Shown: positions 52,517-61,160, counted from the first letter of the stretch. The stretch is DNA of 61,515 nucleotides from Desmonostoc geniculatum HA4340-LM1 (GCA_019359545.1 JAHHHB010000031.1:1-61515); one strand, 5' to 3'. Program-made: numbers and translations. Notes: a model not told the origin generated them from the letters alone.

Positions 52517-52879
52517 ATGCAAGTTACCTTTGATCTGCCTGATGATGTTGTTTCTCAGCTATACTCCCTTGAAGATAAGCTGCCACAAATCTTAGAATTG
52601 GGGTTACGAGAACTTAATGCCATCACCCAGATCGAATTTTCAGGTGTAGCTGAAGTTCTGGAATTTCTAGCCAATCTCCCCACTCCCGAAGCCATTATTG
52701 CCCTACGTCCCTCACTGGCACTACAAACTCAAATATCCGCCCTGCTTGAGAAAAATCGGACGGTGGGTTTGAGTCCTACTGAAGAACAGCTATGGCAAAG
52801 CTATCAATACCTGGAGCATATTGTGAGAATGGCAAAAGCTAGAGCATTCCTCAAACTCCAAGAAATTGACAGGGAATGA
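52517..52879 (+). CDS. Hypothetical 120-aa protein preceding an HNH gene
   Basis: MQVTFDLPDDVVSQLYSLEDKLPQILELGLREL is the form of a small antitoxin-like or RHH-like start; the rest is helical (LEFLANLPTPEAIIALRPS, LSPTEEQLWQSYQYLEHIVR). The TGA overlaps the next ATG by 4 bp, so the two genes are coupled. This pair (helical protein plus HNH nuclease) is one I recall as frequent in cyanobacteria. A regulatory or antitoxin role is inference. Confidence 0.65.
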   Translation: MQVTFDLPDDVVSQLYSLEDKLPQILELGLRELNAITQIEFSGVAEVLEFLANLPTPEAIIALRPSLALQTQISALLEKNRTVGLSPTEEQLWQSYQYLEHIVRMAKARAFLKLQEIDRE

Positions 52880-53136
52880 GTACAACCTATATCCCTGTAG
52901 CTCTGCGAAAACAAGTTTATAAACGGGGAAAGGGCTGCTGTGAGTATTGCCTGATTCCTGATATCGTCACCTTTGTTGCTCACGAGATTGACCATATTAT
53001 TGCTGAAAAACACGGTGGGTTAACTCAAGCCGAAAATTTAGCCCTTTCCTGCACTTTATGCAACAAGCATAGTTGCGGTCAAAATAATTTCCTGTCCGAT
53101 AAGCTGACTCTCCAACTGTATAAGCAGTACCGTTAA
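52876..53136 (+). pseudogene. HNH endonuclease, C-terminally truncated
   Basis: The N-terminus is typical HNH: VYKRGKGCCEYCLIPDIVTF, then AHEIDHIIAEKHGGLTQAENLALSCTLCNKH, with both zinc Cys pairs and the H-I-D-H-I core. The normal continuation (CNKYKGS...) is replaced after CNKH by SCGQNNFLSDK, where the DNA becomes antisense ParM sequence at about 53087. The conserved His/Asn core remains, but the last ~60 residues of the family are missing. Confidence 0.75.
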
Positions 53137-53290
53137 AAACTACGCGCCCTGGCACATCTTCCATTTCTGCCGTGGAAATATAGCTGGGGACACGAACTAC
53201 TTCAAAGCCATCGACTAAAAGTTTAAGGCTTCCGTAACCGTTATCGAATCCCGCAGGAAAAATTTTTTGCAACGTGTGAATGTTTGACAT
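53087..53290 (-). pseudogene. parM: ParM-like N-terminal fragment
   Basis: Encodes FPAGFDNGYGSLKLLVDGFE and VVRVPSYISTAEMEDVPGRV, GTAYTVGESAYRTGNYFDRN: the first ~75 residues of an actin-like plasmid protein, including the phosphate-1 loop FDNGYGSLK. It differs from the ParM at 34770 (CDLGGSQVK), so it is a second lineage. It joins the HNH gene tail-to-tail at about 53087. The rest of the protein is absent. Confidence 0.75.
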
Positions 53291-53339
53291 AAAGACAAAG
53301 GTAATACACTTTGAGAAAGTGAAAGCTATCTGTTCAGAT

Positions 53340-53580
53340 AATTTTGGGGAGTGGGGGAGAGAAAAATAAAATAACTACCCCTTTTTGATCCAGACTCAAG
53401 AGTTTATCATAACCCCTTGGGGGCTAAGTGGGGTACAAAATCTCAGTCAGTCAAATGTACCCCATATAGCACCTATATATCCCCTATATAGGGGTCAAAA
53501 TATCACCAAAGTCTTGAACTATTGTTGGGGTATACATAGCCCCCACATAGCCCCCAGTAGGATTTTTTGAAATCTTTTTA
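53340..53580. promoter_or_regulatory. C4/G4-rich inverted-repeat region upstream of the ParM fragment
   Basis: Contains CCCCTATATAGGGG (53481-53494, perfect palindrome), the pair TGGGGTACA/TGTACCCCA (53429-53437 / 53456-53464), and repeated TAGCCCCC and GGGGTA strings up to about 53558. Position upstream of a parM remnant makes it a candidate former parC centromere or a set of operators. No gene is seen. Confidence 0.55.
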
Positions 53581-53707
53581 TCAATGCAGCAGAAATTAAT
53601 TTAGATCATCGTTGACTCTTTGATTTATAATTTACTATCAATTTTTTGTTGAAAAGCAATTCAGTTTTGATCTTTAACTTCTTGCTGACTACGTAACGAG
53701 TGGGTTA

Positions 53708-54229
53708 CTACTTGCTTACAGGTTCAGCTTTTTCTACTGAATTATCATTTACACCCAAAGTCAATTCCAAAGGAGTTCTTTGGGGGTAAGCTTTTACTAC
53801 TTGTCGATAAACATCATAATTAGTAGGTAGTGCCTTCTGTAAATTACCCACTCCGTAGGTCAGTTTGTACTGAACATCTTTCATCAATTCAGGTTTGCCT
53901 GCCTCTTCTTGAGATTTTTTGCGTTGTTCAACTTCATCAACACTTGGTCGTGGCGGTACAGTAGGCCACCATAGCCCTTTGTCATCTGGGCCAACAACTG
54001 CTCCTGCCGGTTTCAATCCATTCCTATTCAACACTGAAGTATTAGCAAAAGTTTCAATGCGTGGTTGTGGTTGACCTGTTAGGTTATTCGCATACTTAAC
54101 TTGCCAGGTGTAACTGGTGAGTGCTGTAGCTTCATACTGTTCAGCAGTAGTAGTGCTGCAACTAGTTAGTGTCAGTGCCGTTAGTGCAGTTATTATTAAG
54201 GGTAAAATTTTCAACTTTTGCATTATCAA
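53708..54229 (-). CDS. Putative lipoprotein (173 aa)
   Basis: Signal MQKLKILPLIITALTALTLTSC with lipobox LTSC, followed by Ser/Thr residues. The mature part has YTWQVKYANNLTGQPQPRIE, GPDDKGLWWPTVPPRPSVDE and a C-terminal region LPTNYDVYRQVVKAYPQRTP. No family recognised. It lies 44 bp downstream of the zinc-ribbon gene on the same strand. Confidence 0.65.
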   Translation of the reverse strand: MIMQKLKILPLIITALTALTLTSCSTTTAEQYEATALTSYTWQVKYANNLTGQPQPRIETFANTSVLNRNGLKPAGAVVGPDDKGLWWPTVPPRPSVDEVEQRKKSQEEAGKPELMKDVQYKLTYGVGNLQKALPTNYDVYRQVVKAYPQRTPLELTLGVNDNSVEKAEPVSK

Positions 54230-54272
54230 TCGAATATCTCTTACTAATCACTCTTGAAGAGGGAGTGTGCCA

Positions 54273-54869
54273 TCATTGCTGCCAAGGTGAAGGTATCGCC
54301 GTAATCGAAAGCACTTCCCTTGCTTGCAGCCTAATCGCTGTTTGCTCACAGTTGGGGCATTTTACCTTTGTAAAAATCACTGAAGGTCGTCCTTTGTACT
54401 CGCCCATTACGGGTTCCCCGGTGTACTCGCTGATTATCCCCTGTTTGCAGTGGTAGCACTCGAATATCACACGCCCTACCTCCGAGTTGCAATCCAGGAA
54501 TTGCATGTGCTGACAGGGTTCTGGCGGTAATTCTTCTTCTTCTTCATCGCTCTTTGTCAATTGACTCTGTTGCTTGGGCTGTTGCGGTAATTTGGATTTT
54601 CTCTTGTCAGCAGAGGTACGTTTGGCTTTACTTTTCTCTAAATGTTGCGGTTTTCCAGCAGCGTTTGTCTTTGACCTTACAAGAGGTATTACCTCTGCTT
54701 GGGCTGGCTGCTCAACTGATGGCAGATCAACACTGGGAGTAATGTTAGGCTGAGAGATTGGCTGCTGTTTATCTACTGGTTTATAAGCAACAAGGTCAAG
54801 CTTTGGGCTTTGGTCGTTGAGTTTTAACTCTTGCTTAGGTAGCTTGGGCGATCGCTCGGTAGACTTCAT
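54273..54869 (-). CDS. Zinc-ribbon protein with disordered N-terminus (198 aa)
   Basis: The first ~110 residues are Lys/Gln/Pro-rich and probably disordered, with a basic stretch (KSKAKRTSADKRKSKLPQQPK). The C-terminal ~85 residues have EPCQHMQFLDCNSEVGRVIF, FECYHCKQGIISEY and KVKCPNCEQTAIRL, i.e. two CxxC pairs plus two more Cys, a likely zinc ribbon. It begins MKSTERSPKLPKQ, similar in style to MKSSKRSPKITF at 20264, which may be chance. Function unknown; a nucleic-acid-binding role is plausible. Confidence 0.55.
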   Translation of the reverse strand: MKSTERSPKLPKQELKLNDQSPKLDLVAYKPVDKQQPISQPNITPSVDLPSVEQPAQAEVIPLVRSKTNAAGKPQHLEKSKAKRTSADKRKSKLPQQPKQQSQLTKSDEEEEELPPEPCQHMQFLDCNSEVGRVIFECYHCKQGIISEYTGEPVMGEYKGRPSVIFTKVKCPNCEQTAIRLQAREVLSITAIPSPWQQ

Positions 54870-55106
54870 CAGAACTTTCTTTCCAGAACTTTGGGAAATG
54901 AGTGTATTTTAACCGCCAATTTATTTCACTAAATCGCCCCTCATCACCAGAACGAAAGTATAGTTAGCTTTTTAGGTGACAAGCAATTTGGAGCATTAGT
55001 TTTTCATTACTTTGGTGTAAAACTTGTGAAAATCTTTGCGGTCTACTTAAATTGTCATAGAATCAGTTCATTCTGTAACTAATATATGTTTTTTCATCAA
55101 AAATCG

Positions 55107-55116
55107 TATAGTACTA
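55107..55116. promoter_or_regulatory. Candidate operator upstream of parA
   Basis: TATAGTACTA contains the palindrome TAGTACTA, 7 bp before the parA start. The 9-mer TATAGTACT recurs, inverted, at 57012-57020 upstream of recD2. ParA proteins often repress their own promoter; this could be a shared site. Confidence 0.4.
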
Positions 55117-55123
55117 AGAAAAT

Positions 55124-55876
55124 ATGATTATCGCAGTTACTAATCAAAAGGGAGGAGTGGCCAAGACAACCTCTACTATCGCACTAAGTGGATTGCTGGC
55201 AGAAAGTTCCTCCTGCCTTGTAGTTGACTTTGATCCCCAAGGTAATTTAACCACGGGTCTAGGAATCAAGATTCAGCCAGGGCAGAAGACTGCTTATGAA
55301 GTACTTACAGATCGTAAACAGAGCGCATCTGAAACTATTATTGACACCGAGTACGGAATCAAGCTGATTCCGGCTGACATATCTCTTGCATCTGGAGAAA
55401 AGCAAATTTTGACCTCGGCAGATAATAGCCGAATCCTGAGAAAGAAGTTGAATCCTTTACGGCAAGAATTTGCTCATATCCTCATTGATTGCCCACCTAG
55501 CTTAGGTATGCTGACTCTAAATGCACTGATGGCAGCAGATGCAGTCTTGATCCCCGTTCAATGTCAGTTTTTTGCTTTAGAAGGCTTACGACAATTATTG
55601 GAAACTATCGAAAGTCTTCGTGATGAAGACACTCACCCCAATTTGCAAATTTTAGGAGTCTTGCCTACAATGGCAGACCGTACACTCACGACCCAAGATG
55701 CTCTCAAAACTCTTAAAACTAAACTTCCTGGGGTCAAAATTTTTGAACCAGTTCCTAAGTCTGTTCAGTTTCCAGAGTCCAACTTGGCGCGTCAACCAAT
55801 TCATCGATATACCACAGAAAGAAAATTGATTGAACCTTATCAAGAAATCGCCAGGGAAATGGCAGAACAGGAGTAA
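55124..55876 (+). CDS. parA: ParA-type partition ATPase
   Basis: A 250-aa Walker-type ParA (type Ib size, no N-terminal HTH). MIIAVTNQKGGVAKTTSTIA has the deviant Walker A with signature lysine; VVDFDPQGNLTTGLG is A'; HILIDCPPSLGMLTLNAL is Walker B. Complete to the C-terminal EPYQEIAREMAEQE. It forms DNA-bound gradients that move ParB-bound plasmids. One base separates its stop from the parB ATG. Likely the working type I partition system of this replicon. Confidence 0.93.
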   Translation: MIIAVTNQKGGVAKTTSTIALSGLLAESSSCLVVDFDPQGNLTTGLGIKIQPGQKTAYEVLTDRKQSASETIIDTEYGIKLIPADISLASGEKQILTSADNSRILRKKLNPLRQEFAHILIDCPPSLGMLTLNALMAADAVLIPVQCQFFALEGLRQLLETIESLRDEDTHPNLQILGVLPTMADRTLTTQDALKTLKTKLPGVKIFEPVPKSVQFPESNLARQPIHRYTTERKLIEPYQEIAREMAEQE

Positions 55877-55877
55877 T

Positions 55878-56831
55878 ATGGCGAAGCGGCGCTTGTCAAT
55901 GGCAGATGAAATGGAATTTCCGAATAAAACCAGACAATTCCTTGACTTAGTAGGAGTTACCAATAATCCTCAACTCTCGGAAAACGAATCTATTGAACAA
56001 TCTTTATTAATAACTCAAATTCACCTAGCTGCTCATCAGCCTCGGCGTTATTTTTCAATTCAAGGAATGGAAAGCCTAGTTGCTTCTATTCGTGAACATG
56101 GCATCTTGCAGCCACTGCTTGTCCGACCGTTAGAATCCGGTAATTATGAATTGATTGCTGGTGAACGTCGCTACCGTGCGGCTCAAACTCTTGGAATGGA
56201 GCAAGTTCCGGTTATTATCCGCCATCTCAATGACCAAGATGCTTTCCAAGTCGCCCTCCTCGAAAATTTGCAACGGGAAGATTTAAATCCGGTTGAGGAA
56301 ACTGAAGCTATTTTGCAACTGCTATCTATCCGCTTGGAATGCTCTCAAGGAGAAGTTATTTCCCTACTCAATCATATTGCTAACCGACAAAAGCAAAAAA
56401 CAGAAACTACGAACAACGTTGTTCGTAACCAATGGGAAATGGTAGAAAAGATATTTTCAGTAATAGGTAGGTTGACTCCAGACAGTTTTCGTAGTCATCG
56501 CCTACCTTTACTAAATTTACCTAAAGATGTTCTAGAAACTTTGCGCCAAGGACAACTAGAATATACCAAAGCTCGTATCATCGCTCAATTGAAAGACAAA
56601 GATCAGCGACATCAACTTCTAGTGAAAACTATTGAAGAAAATCTTTCAGTTAGAGATATCAAAAGTTACATTCAATCAGTTCAACCTCCTAAGTCTTCTC
56701 AGCCGAATATCCTTCCTAATCGGATGAAGGAAGCCTATCAGCGAGTTAAGCAAGCTAAAATCTGGGAAGATCCTAATAAAGCAAAAGTTTTAGATAAGTT
56801 GTTAGGGCAAATTGAAGCTTTATTAGAGTAA
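55878..56831 (+). CDS. parB: ParB-type centromere-binding protein (CTPase fold)
   Basis: The ATG at 55878 (MAKRRLSMADEMEF) gives 317 aa; the longer frame from 55830 overlaps parA and is not favoured. The N domain has IHLAAHQPRRYFSIQGMESL, IAGERRYRAAQTLG and LLENLQREDLNPVEE (the CTP-binding boxes), a helix-turn-helix (LECSQGEVISLLNHIAN), and the plasmid-specific segment LPLLNLPKDVLETLRQGQLEYTKARIIAQ. The linker TETTNNVVRNQWE is encoded by a 20-bp palindrome at the same site as the palindromes of the 1441-2343 copy. Function: binding parS and loading on plasmid DNA. Confidence 0.93.
   Translation: MAKRRLSMADEMEFPNKTRQFLDLVGVTNNPQLSENESIEQSLLITQIHLAAHQPRRYFSIQGMESLVASIREHGILQPLLVRPLESGNYELIAGERRYRAAQTLGMEQVPVIIRHLNDQDAFQVALLENLQREDLNPVEETEAILQLLSIRLECSQGEVISLLNHIANRQKQKTETTNNVVRNQWEMVEKIFSVIGRLTPDSFRSHRLPLLNLPKDVLETLRQGQLEYTKARIIAQLKDKDQRHQLLVKTIEENLSVRDIKSYIQSVQPPKSSQPNILPNRMKEAYQRVKQAKIWEDPNKAKVLDKLLGQIEALLE
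56408..56427. repeat. 20-bp perfect palindrome inside parB (candidate parS)
   Basis: TACGAACAACGTTGTTCGTA reads the same on both strands and encodes TNNVVRN within parB. No second copy was seen in the window. Centre CAACGTTG versus TAACGTTA in the other parB. Confidence 0.7.
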
Positions 56832-57047
56832 AATCTATGGTTTTTTACAACATATTTCACTCTCCTCACCAACCTTTGAGGCGTAGCTTGCATAGCTTGC
56901 GCTCGTAGTCATCGTATGGTGAAGCGAAGCAGCATTTTCGACTTTATCATCTACTATTATTGTAATCTCAAAAGAGTATAGTATTTATGTACTATGATTG
57001 AACTGAATCCCAGTACTATAATAGTCTGCGGCATCGGATCATAAGCA
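56832..57047. promoter_or_regulatory. Intergenic region parB to recD2 with inverted repeats
   Basis: ATAGTA-N6-TACTAT at 56978-56995 and ACTAT-A-ATAGT at 57015-57025, the latter overlapping AGTACTATA (57012-57020), shared inverted with the parA upstream region. These are candidate operators for recD2 expression. Confidence 0.45.
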
Positions 57048-59294
57048 ATGTCCACTCCTCCTAATCTTGCCCCTCAACAAGTAAGCGCCTTTCCTCAAAA
57101 CGAAACAATCACCGGAGTCGTAGAACGTTTAACTTTTTACTCTGCTGAGTCAGGCTACACCGTGGCAAGATTGACTCGCCCACGTAGTACCGAACTCACA
57201 ACAATTGTCGGCAGCTTCGCCAATATTCAGCCAGGGCAGACTTTACAACTAACTGGTTTCTGGCGTGACCATCCACAATTTGGGCCACAGTTTCAAGTAG
57301 TCAACTACAAAGAAACCAAACCAGCTACTCTCACTGGAATTGAAAAATACTTGGGTAGTGGGCTGATTAAAGGTGTTGGCCCAGTCACAGCAAGACGGAT
57401 TGTTGCCCACTTCGGGCTAGAAACGCTCGACATCATCGAAAACCAGATTGAACGACTGATTGAAGTCCAGGGTATTGCCAAAAAACGGATCACTCTCATT
57501 AAAAACGCTTGGGAAACTCAGAAAGCTATCAAAGAAGTGATGGTGTTTCTCCAAGGGCATGGCGTTTCTACCACTTATGCTGTGAAGATATACAAGCAAT
57601 ATAAGGATGAAGCGATCGCTACTGTTACCCATAACCCCTATCAGCTAGCAGCCGATATCTATGGGATCGGTTTTCTAACTGCTGATAAGATTGCTCGAAA
57701 CTTAGGAGTTGCCCCTAATTCTGAGTTTAGATATTGTGCTGGACTTGTCCATGCTTTGAGCGAAGCAGCTGAGGATGGGCATTGCTACTTACCACAGCCA
57801 GAACTAATTGAGTCCGTGATTAAACTGTTGACTACTGAGGATCACCAGCCAACAGAAGATGCGATCGCTCTGACTATCAAAGATATGGCATTAAGGGATG
57901 AGTTAATCAGAGAGAAAATCCCAGACCAAACCCTGCTGTGCTACAAACCAACTTACTTTCATACTGAACAAAACCTAGCACAACTGATATCTGGGCGCTT
58001 GAGCCAGCCCATTGCACAAGATATTCCCCGTGTCCGTGCTTGGATTGAGCGCTTCACGGCTAGTCACAAGATTCAGCTTTCAGAGCAACAACAGCAAGCA
58101 GTCGAGATAGCAGCTTACTCCAGAATGATGATTTTAACTGGTGGCCCAGGGGTTGGAAAAACTTTCACCACCCACACCATAGTTAGTTTATGGAAAGCGA
58201 TGGGTAAATCTATTGCTCTTGCTGCACCAACTGGACGGGCTGCTCAACGCTTGGGTGAGATGACTGGGCTGGAAGCAAAAACTATACACCGATTGTTAGA
58301 ATTTGACCCCAGGACAAGGGGATTTAAATGCGACAGTGAAAACCCTTTGCCCCATACAGCAATTATCGTTGATGAAGCATCAATGCTTGATTTGTTTCTG
58401 GCGTATTCCTTGGTTAAAGCAGTAGCAGAAGGCGCTCAATTGTTGTTGGTGGGCGATATTGACCAGTTACCATCTGTGGTGCCAGGTCAAATACTCGCTG
58501 ATTTGATTAATTCTGGTCGTGTGCCAGTAGTGCGGTTAACTCAGGTATTCCGCCAAGCTCAAACAAGCGCAATTATCACTGCTGCTCATCAGATTAATCG
58601 AGGAATTTATCCCACAATCGAGCCAATCTCCGACAACCCTGTGTCCGACTGTATTTGGCACGGCGGCGGACATCAGCCCGAACATGGTGTACAGGCAATC
58701 TGCGAGTTGATTAGCGATTTGATTCCACGGCTGGGTTTTAATCCTGCTACTGATGTGCAAGTACTTTGTCCAATGTCGCGGGGCTTGGTAGGGACTCGCA
58801 ACCTTAATACTGTGTTGCAGCAGTTGATTAATCCACCCAGCCCAAACAAGGTGGAGATTAACAGAGGTGGAAATTTATTACGCGAGGGCGATCGCATCAT
58901 CCAGCTAACCAACGACTACAACCGCGAAGTCTTCAACGGCGATTTGGGAATAATCCTCACCATTGATACTGTCGAGCAGGAAGTTACAGTACTGTATGGT
59001 GAGCGGACTGTGGTTTACGATTACGCTGACCTGAATGAAATTGCCCTTGCCTGGAGCATTTCTATTCATAAAAGCCAAGGCTCAGAATATCCGGTGATAG
59101 TTCTGCCAATCTATATGCAGCACTATATGATGTTGACCCGGAACCTGTTTTACACGGGGCTGACCCGTGCCAAGAAGTTAGCGATCGTGGTTGGCGCAAA
59201 AAAAGCGATATCTCTGGCGGTGCGCTCTACTGATGACCAACGGCGGTACACAAGGTTACAGCAGAGGTTACTTCAGGCAGGACTGCATTGGTAA
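57048..59294 (+). CDS. recD2: RecD2-like ATP-dependent helicase
   Basis: A 748-aa protein of the RecD2/TraA-like SF1B family, a 5'-3' DNA helicase. The N-terminal OB-like region (GVVERLTFYSAESGYTVARL) is followed by helix-hairpin-helix repeats (GVGPVTARRIVAHFG, IYGIGFLTADKIARNLG), then motif I TGGPGVGKTFTTH (365-372), Walker B IIVDEASMLD, motif III LLLVGDIDQLPSVVPGQIL, VPVVRLTQVFRQA (IV) and a C-terminal HKSQGSEYPVIVLP with YTGLTRAKKLAIVV (VI). All motor motifs are present. It is next to parAB, and pieces of a paralogue (4497-5058) lie next to the broken parAB, so recD2 belongs to this plasmid module. Confidence 0.92.
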   Translation: MSTPPNLAPQQVSAFPQNETITGVVERLTFYSAESGYTVARLTRPRSTELTTIVGSFANIQPGQTLQLTGFWRDHPQFGPQFQVVNYKETKPATLTGIEKYLGSGLIKGVGPVTARRIVAHFGLETLDIIENQIERLIEVQGIAKKRITLIKNAWETQKAIKEVMVFLQGHGVSTTYAVKIYKQYKDEAIATVTHNPYQLAADIYGIGFLTADKIARNLGVAPNSEFRYCAGLVHALSEAAEDGHCYLPQPELIESVIKLLTTEDHQPTEDAIALTIKDMALRDELIREKIPDQTLLCYKPTYFHTEQNLAQLISGRLSQPIAQDIPRVRAWIERFTASHKIQLSEQQQQAVEIAAYSRMMILTGGPGVGKTFTTHTIVSLWKAMGKSIALAAPTGRAAQRLGEMTGLEAKTIHRLLEFDPRTRGFKCDSENPLPHTAIIVDEASMLDLFLAYSLVKAVAEGAQLLLVGDIDQLPSVVPGQILADLINSGRVPVVRLTQVFRQAQTSAIITAAHQINRGIYPTIEPISDNPVSDCIWHGGGHQPEHGVQAICELISDLIPRLGFNPATDVQVLCPMSRGLVGTRNLNTVLQQLINPPSPNKVEINRGGNLLREGDRIIQLTNDYNREVFNGDLGIILTIDTVEQEVTVLYGERTVVYDYADLNEIALAWSISIHKSQGSEYPVIVLPIYMQHYMMLTRNLFYTGLTRAKKLAIVVGAKKAISLAVRSTDDQRRYTRLQQRLLQAGLHW

Positions 59295-59434
59295 TATGTT
59301 TTGACTATTAAAAATAGAAAATGGCTATAGCGAGTGAAGCCTTTAAATTATATTCCGGATCAGACTGATGTAAGGGAGTGAATATATAGGTATTGAGCCG
59401 AGATCCTGATACCGTTGGCGAATTCCCCAAACAG

Positions 59435-59875
59435 CTAAACTGAACCGATTAGTTCAGCAATGAAACGATTGAGAACCTTCTGAGCAGTTTTATACCCAGT
59501 AGCTTGCTTACCTAACTTCAGTTGGGACAAAATGCGATCGCGTAAAATTTCAAGTTCTCTTATCGTTGGCAACGCAACCGACTGTCTTTCGCTCTTTGTA
59601 TCAGATGTTAGAGGAAACTCCCTATACCGTGTAATACTTGGTTGAGGCTCGTTTTTTGGTGGAGTGAAAGCTAAAAATTCTGAGTCTTCCCGTGTAATAC
59701 TTGGTTGAGCGTTATGCTTAACAATGTGTTCTAAATAGTCAGCACGGGTTTTACCCAAACATTCAGAGGCAATACCAAGTGCTTTCCAAGTATCATCTGT
59801 TAGTCGTAAAGAACGTACTTCACGATAGTCATCACTTTTAAGCGCAAACTTTCCCTGAAGATCTCGTTTCCACAT
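59435..59875 (-). CDS. RHH-like DNA-binding protein containing QPSITR repeats
   Basis: A 146-aa protein. VRSLRLTDDTWKALGIASECLGKTRADYLEHIV follows a ribbon-helix-helix pattern (strand, helix, turn, helix), as in plasmid copy-number and mobilisation repressors. Two linker repeats, AQPSITREDSEF and PQPSITRYREF, are each encoded by CCGTGTAATACTTGG (plus strand 59627-59641 and 59690-59704). The C-terminus is helical and basic (ELEILRDRILSQLKLGKQATGYKTAQKVLNR). Two motif relatives lie just upstream of the start, so autoregulation is likely. Whether it binds the motif is unproven. Confidence 0.6.
   Translation of the reverse strand: MWKRDLQGKFALKSDDYREVRSLRLTDDTWKALGIASECLGKTRADYLEHIVKHNAQPSITREDSEFLAFTPPKNEPQPSITRYREFPLTSDTKSERQSVALPTIRELEILRDRILSQLKLGKQATGYKTAQKVLNRFIAELIGSV
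59627..59704. repeat. Motif copies inside the RHH-like gene
   Basis: CCGTGTAATACTTGG occurs at 59627-59641 and 59690-59704 on the plus strand, 63 bp apart (a multiple of three), each encoding PSITR in the minus-strand gene. Confidence 0.75.
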
Positions 59876-59883
59876 AACCTCAA

Positions 59884-59942
59884 CCGTGTATTACATCGTA
59901 AGTTTAACGAGAAATGACGATGCTTTTCCATGTAATACACGG
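59884..59942. promoter_or_regulatory. Motif pair upstream of the RHH-like gene
   Basis: CCGTGTATTACATCG at 59884-59898 and CCATGTAATACACGG at 59928-59942, with 44 bp between starts. They begin 9 bp upstream of the ATG, where an autoregulatory operator would be expected. The preceding CCTCAA and the spacing equal those of the first two sites of the IS1634-like array (47437, 47481). Confidence 0.7.
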
Positions 59943-59994
59943 AATTAGACTTAAATCTTATTGATGTTTTAGCACCAGTCTAAACGAGTATTAT

Positions 59995-60130
59995 CTAGCG
60001 CACAGTAGAGTCTGCCAGCCTTGCAAAGTGTGAGGAGCGAGTTTTAGCCTGTGGTATCTCCTCTAACCATGCAAAAACTCGACCTAAATTGATGGCCGCA
60101 GCTGTCAGAATATGCTGTAGATGAGTTTTA
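59995..60130 (-). pseudogene. IS1182-like transposase C-terminal fragment
   Basis: Minus strand reads THLQHILTAAAINLGRVFAW, LEEIPQAKTRSSHFARLADS and a stop (TAG at 59995-59997), which is the typical C-terminus of IS1182-type transposases. It is cut at 60131 by the second IS1634-like copy. Confidence 0.65.
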
Positions 60131-61080
60131 GAACCTTGGGTAGAATCACACCGAAAGATTTTAGAGTTGAGCACCGGGTGGTCGATAGCGGAAAAAGATG
60201 TCAGTGATGACCGATTGGCAAGGGTAGTAGAAGAATTAGGTAAGCAGTCAGAGGCTAGGCTTGAAATAGAAATAAAGTTGGGACGACATCTGATTCGGGC
60301 TTACGAATTATCGACAGAAGTGGCAAGAGCTGATACAACTAGTTTTAGTGTGAATCATCAACAGGACGAATCACCACAAGAAAGTCTACTGCGTTATGGC
60401 TATTCCAAAGACAAGCGTCCAGACTTGTTGCAATACCGTGAATTATTGGCAACCCTTGACCCAATGGGAATGCCGTTGATCAGCGCCACTGTTGAAGGTA
60501 ATGGAGCCGATGACCCACAAAAAACTCGACCACTGAGTCCGTAACGAGTATTTGTCTTCAACTTCATATCCAGCAAATTGATGATGCGATTAAACTTTCA
60601 CAAACCGTGGCTGGATGGCGATTGTATGTCACCAACGCCCCGACCACTCGACTGACCCTACCACAAGCGGTAATGTATTACCGAGATGAATGGCTTTTGG
60701 AACGTGGGTTTCACCGTTTTAAAAGAGGTTCTTTGCCCGCCTTACCTATTTACTTCCAAAATGAAGACCGAATCACTGGCTTGATGTTCGTGTTGAACAT
60801 AGCTTTGCGCGTATTTACCCTGATGGAGTTTGTGGTACGGCTGGCTCTTGAGGAAACTCAACAATCTTTAGCTGGTCTTTATGATGGCAATCCAAAGCGA
60901 ACAACCAATCGCCCATCTACCGAGCGAATACTTAAGGCTTTTTGTCACCTTACTCTCTATTTTCTTCCTGATTCTACCATCTTCATCACGCCTCTATCCG
61001 AGCTTCAAAAACAAATTCTCTCCTTGATGAAAATGCCTGATTCCCTTTATCAGCTAGATTCGGAGTATTGCTTGAGATAA
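60131..61080 (+). pseudogene. IS1634-like transposase halves, copy 2
   Basis: The N-terminal piece enters in frame at 60131 (EPWVESHRKILELSTGWSIA) and ends at 60544; the C-terminal piece covers 60607-61080. It has the same internal deletion and frame break as copy 1 (46212-47356), and the amino-acid sequences are identical, so both derive from one defective parent. Confidence 0.8.
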
Positions 61081-61160
61081 TTACGTCTACCCCCTAAGAA
61101 ATCAGCACTCCTTGACAATAAGGTACAAAATTGAATGTCCCATTTCAACATCAGCCTCAA

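Noticed and set aside
52328..52522. 64-codon minus-strand ORF (LANVDYADANAVLEAIALSA) that loosely resembles a PIN-type toxin end
   Set aside because: Too short, lacks the PIN acidic residues in order, and overlaps the likely promoter of the 52517 gene.
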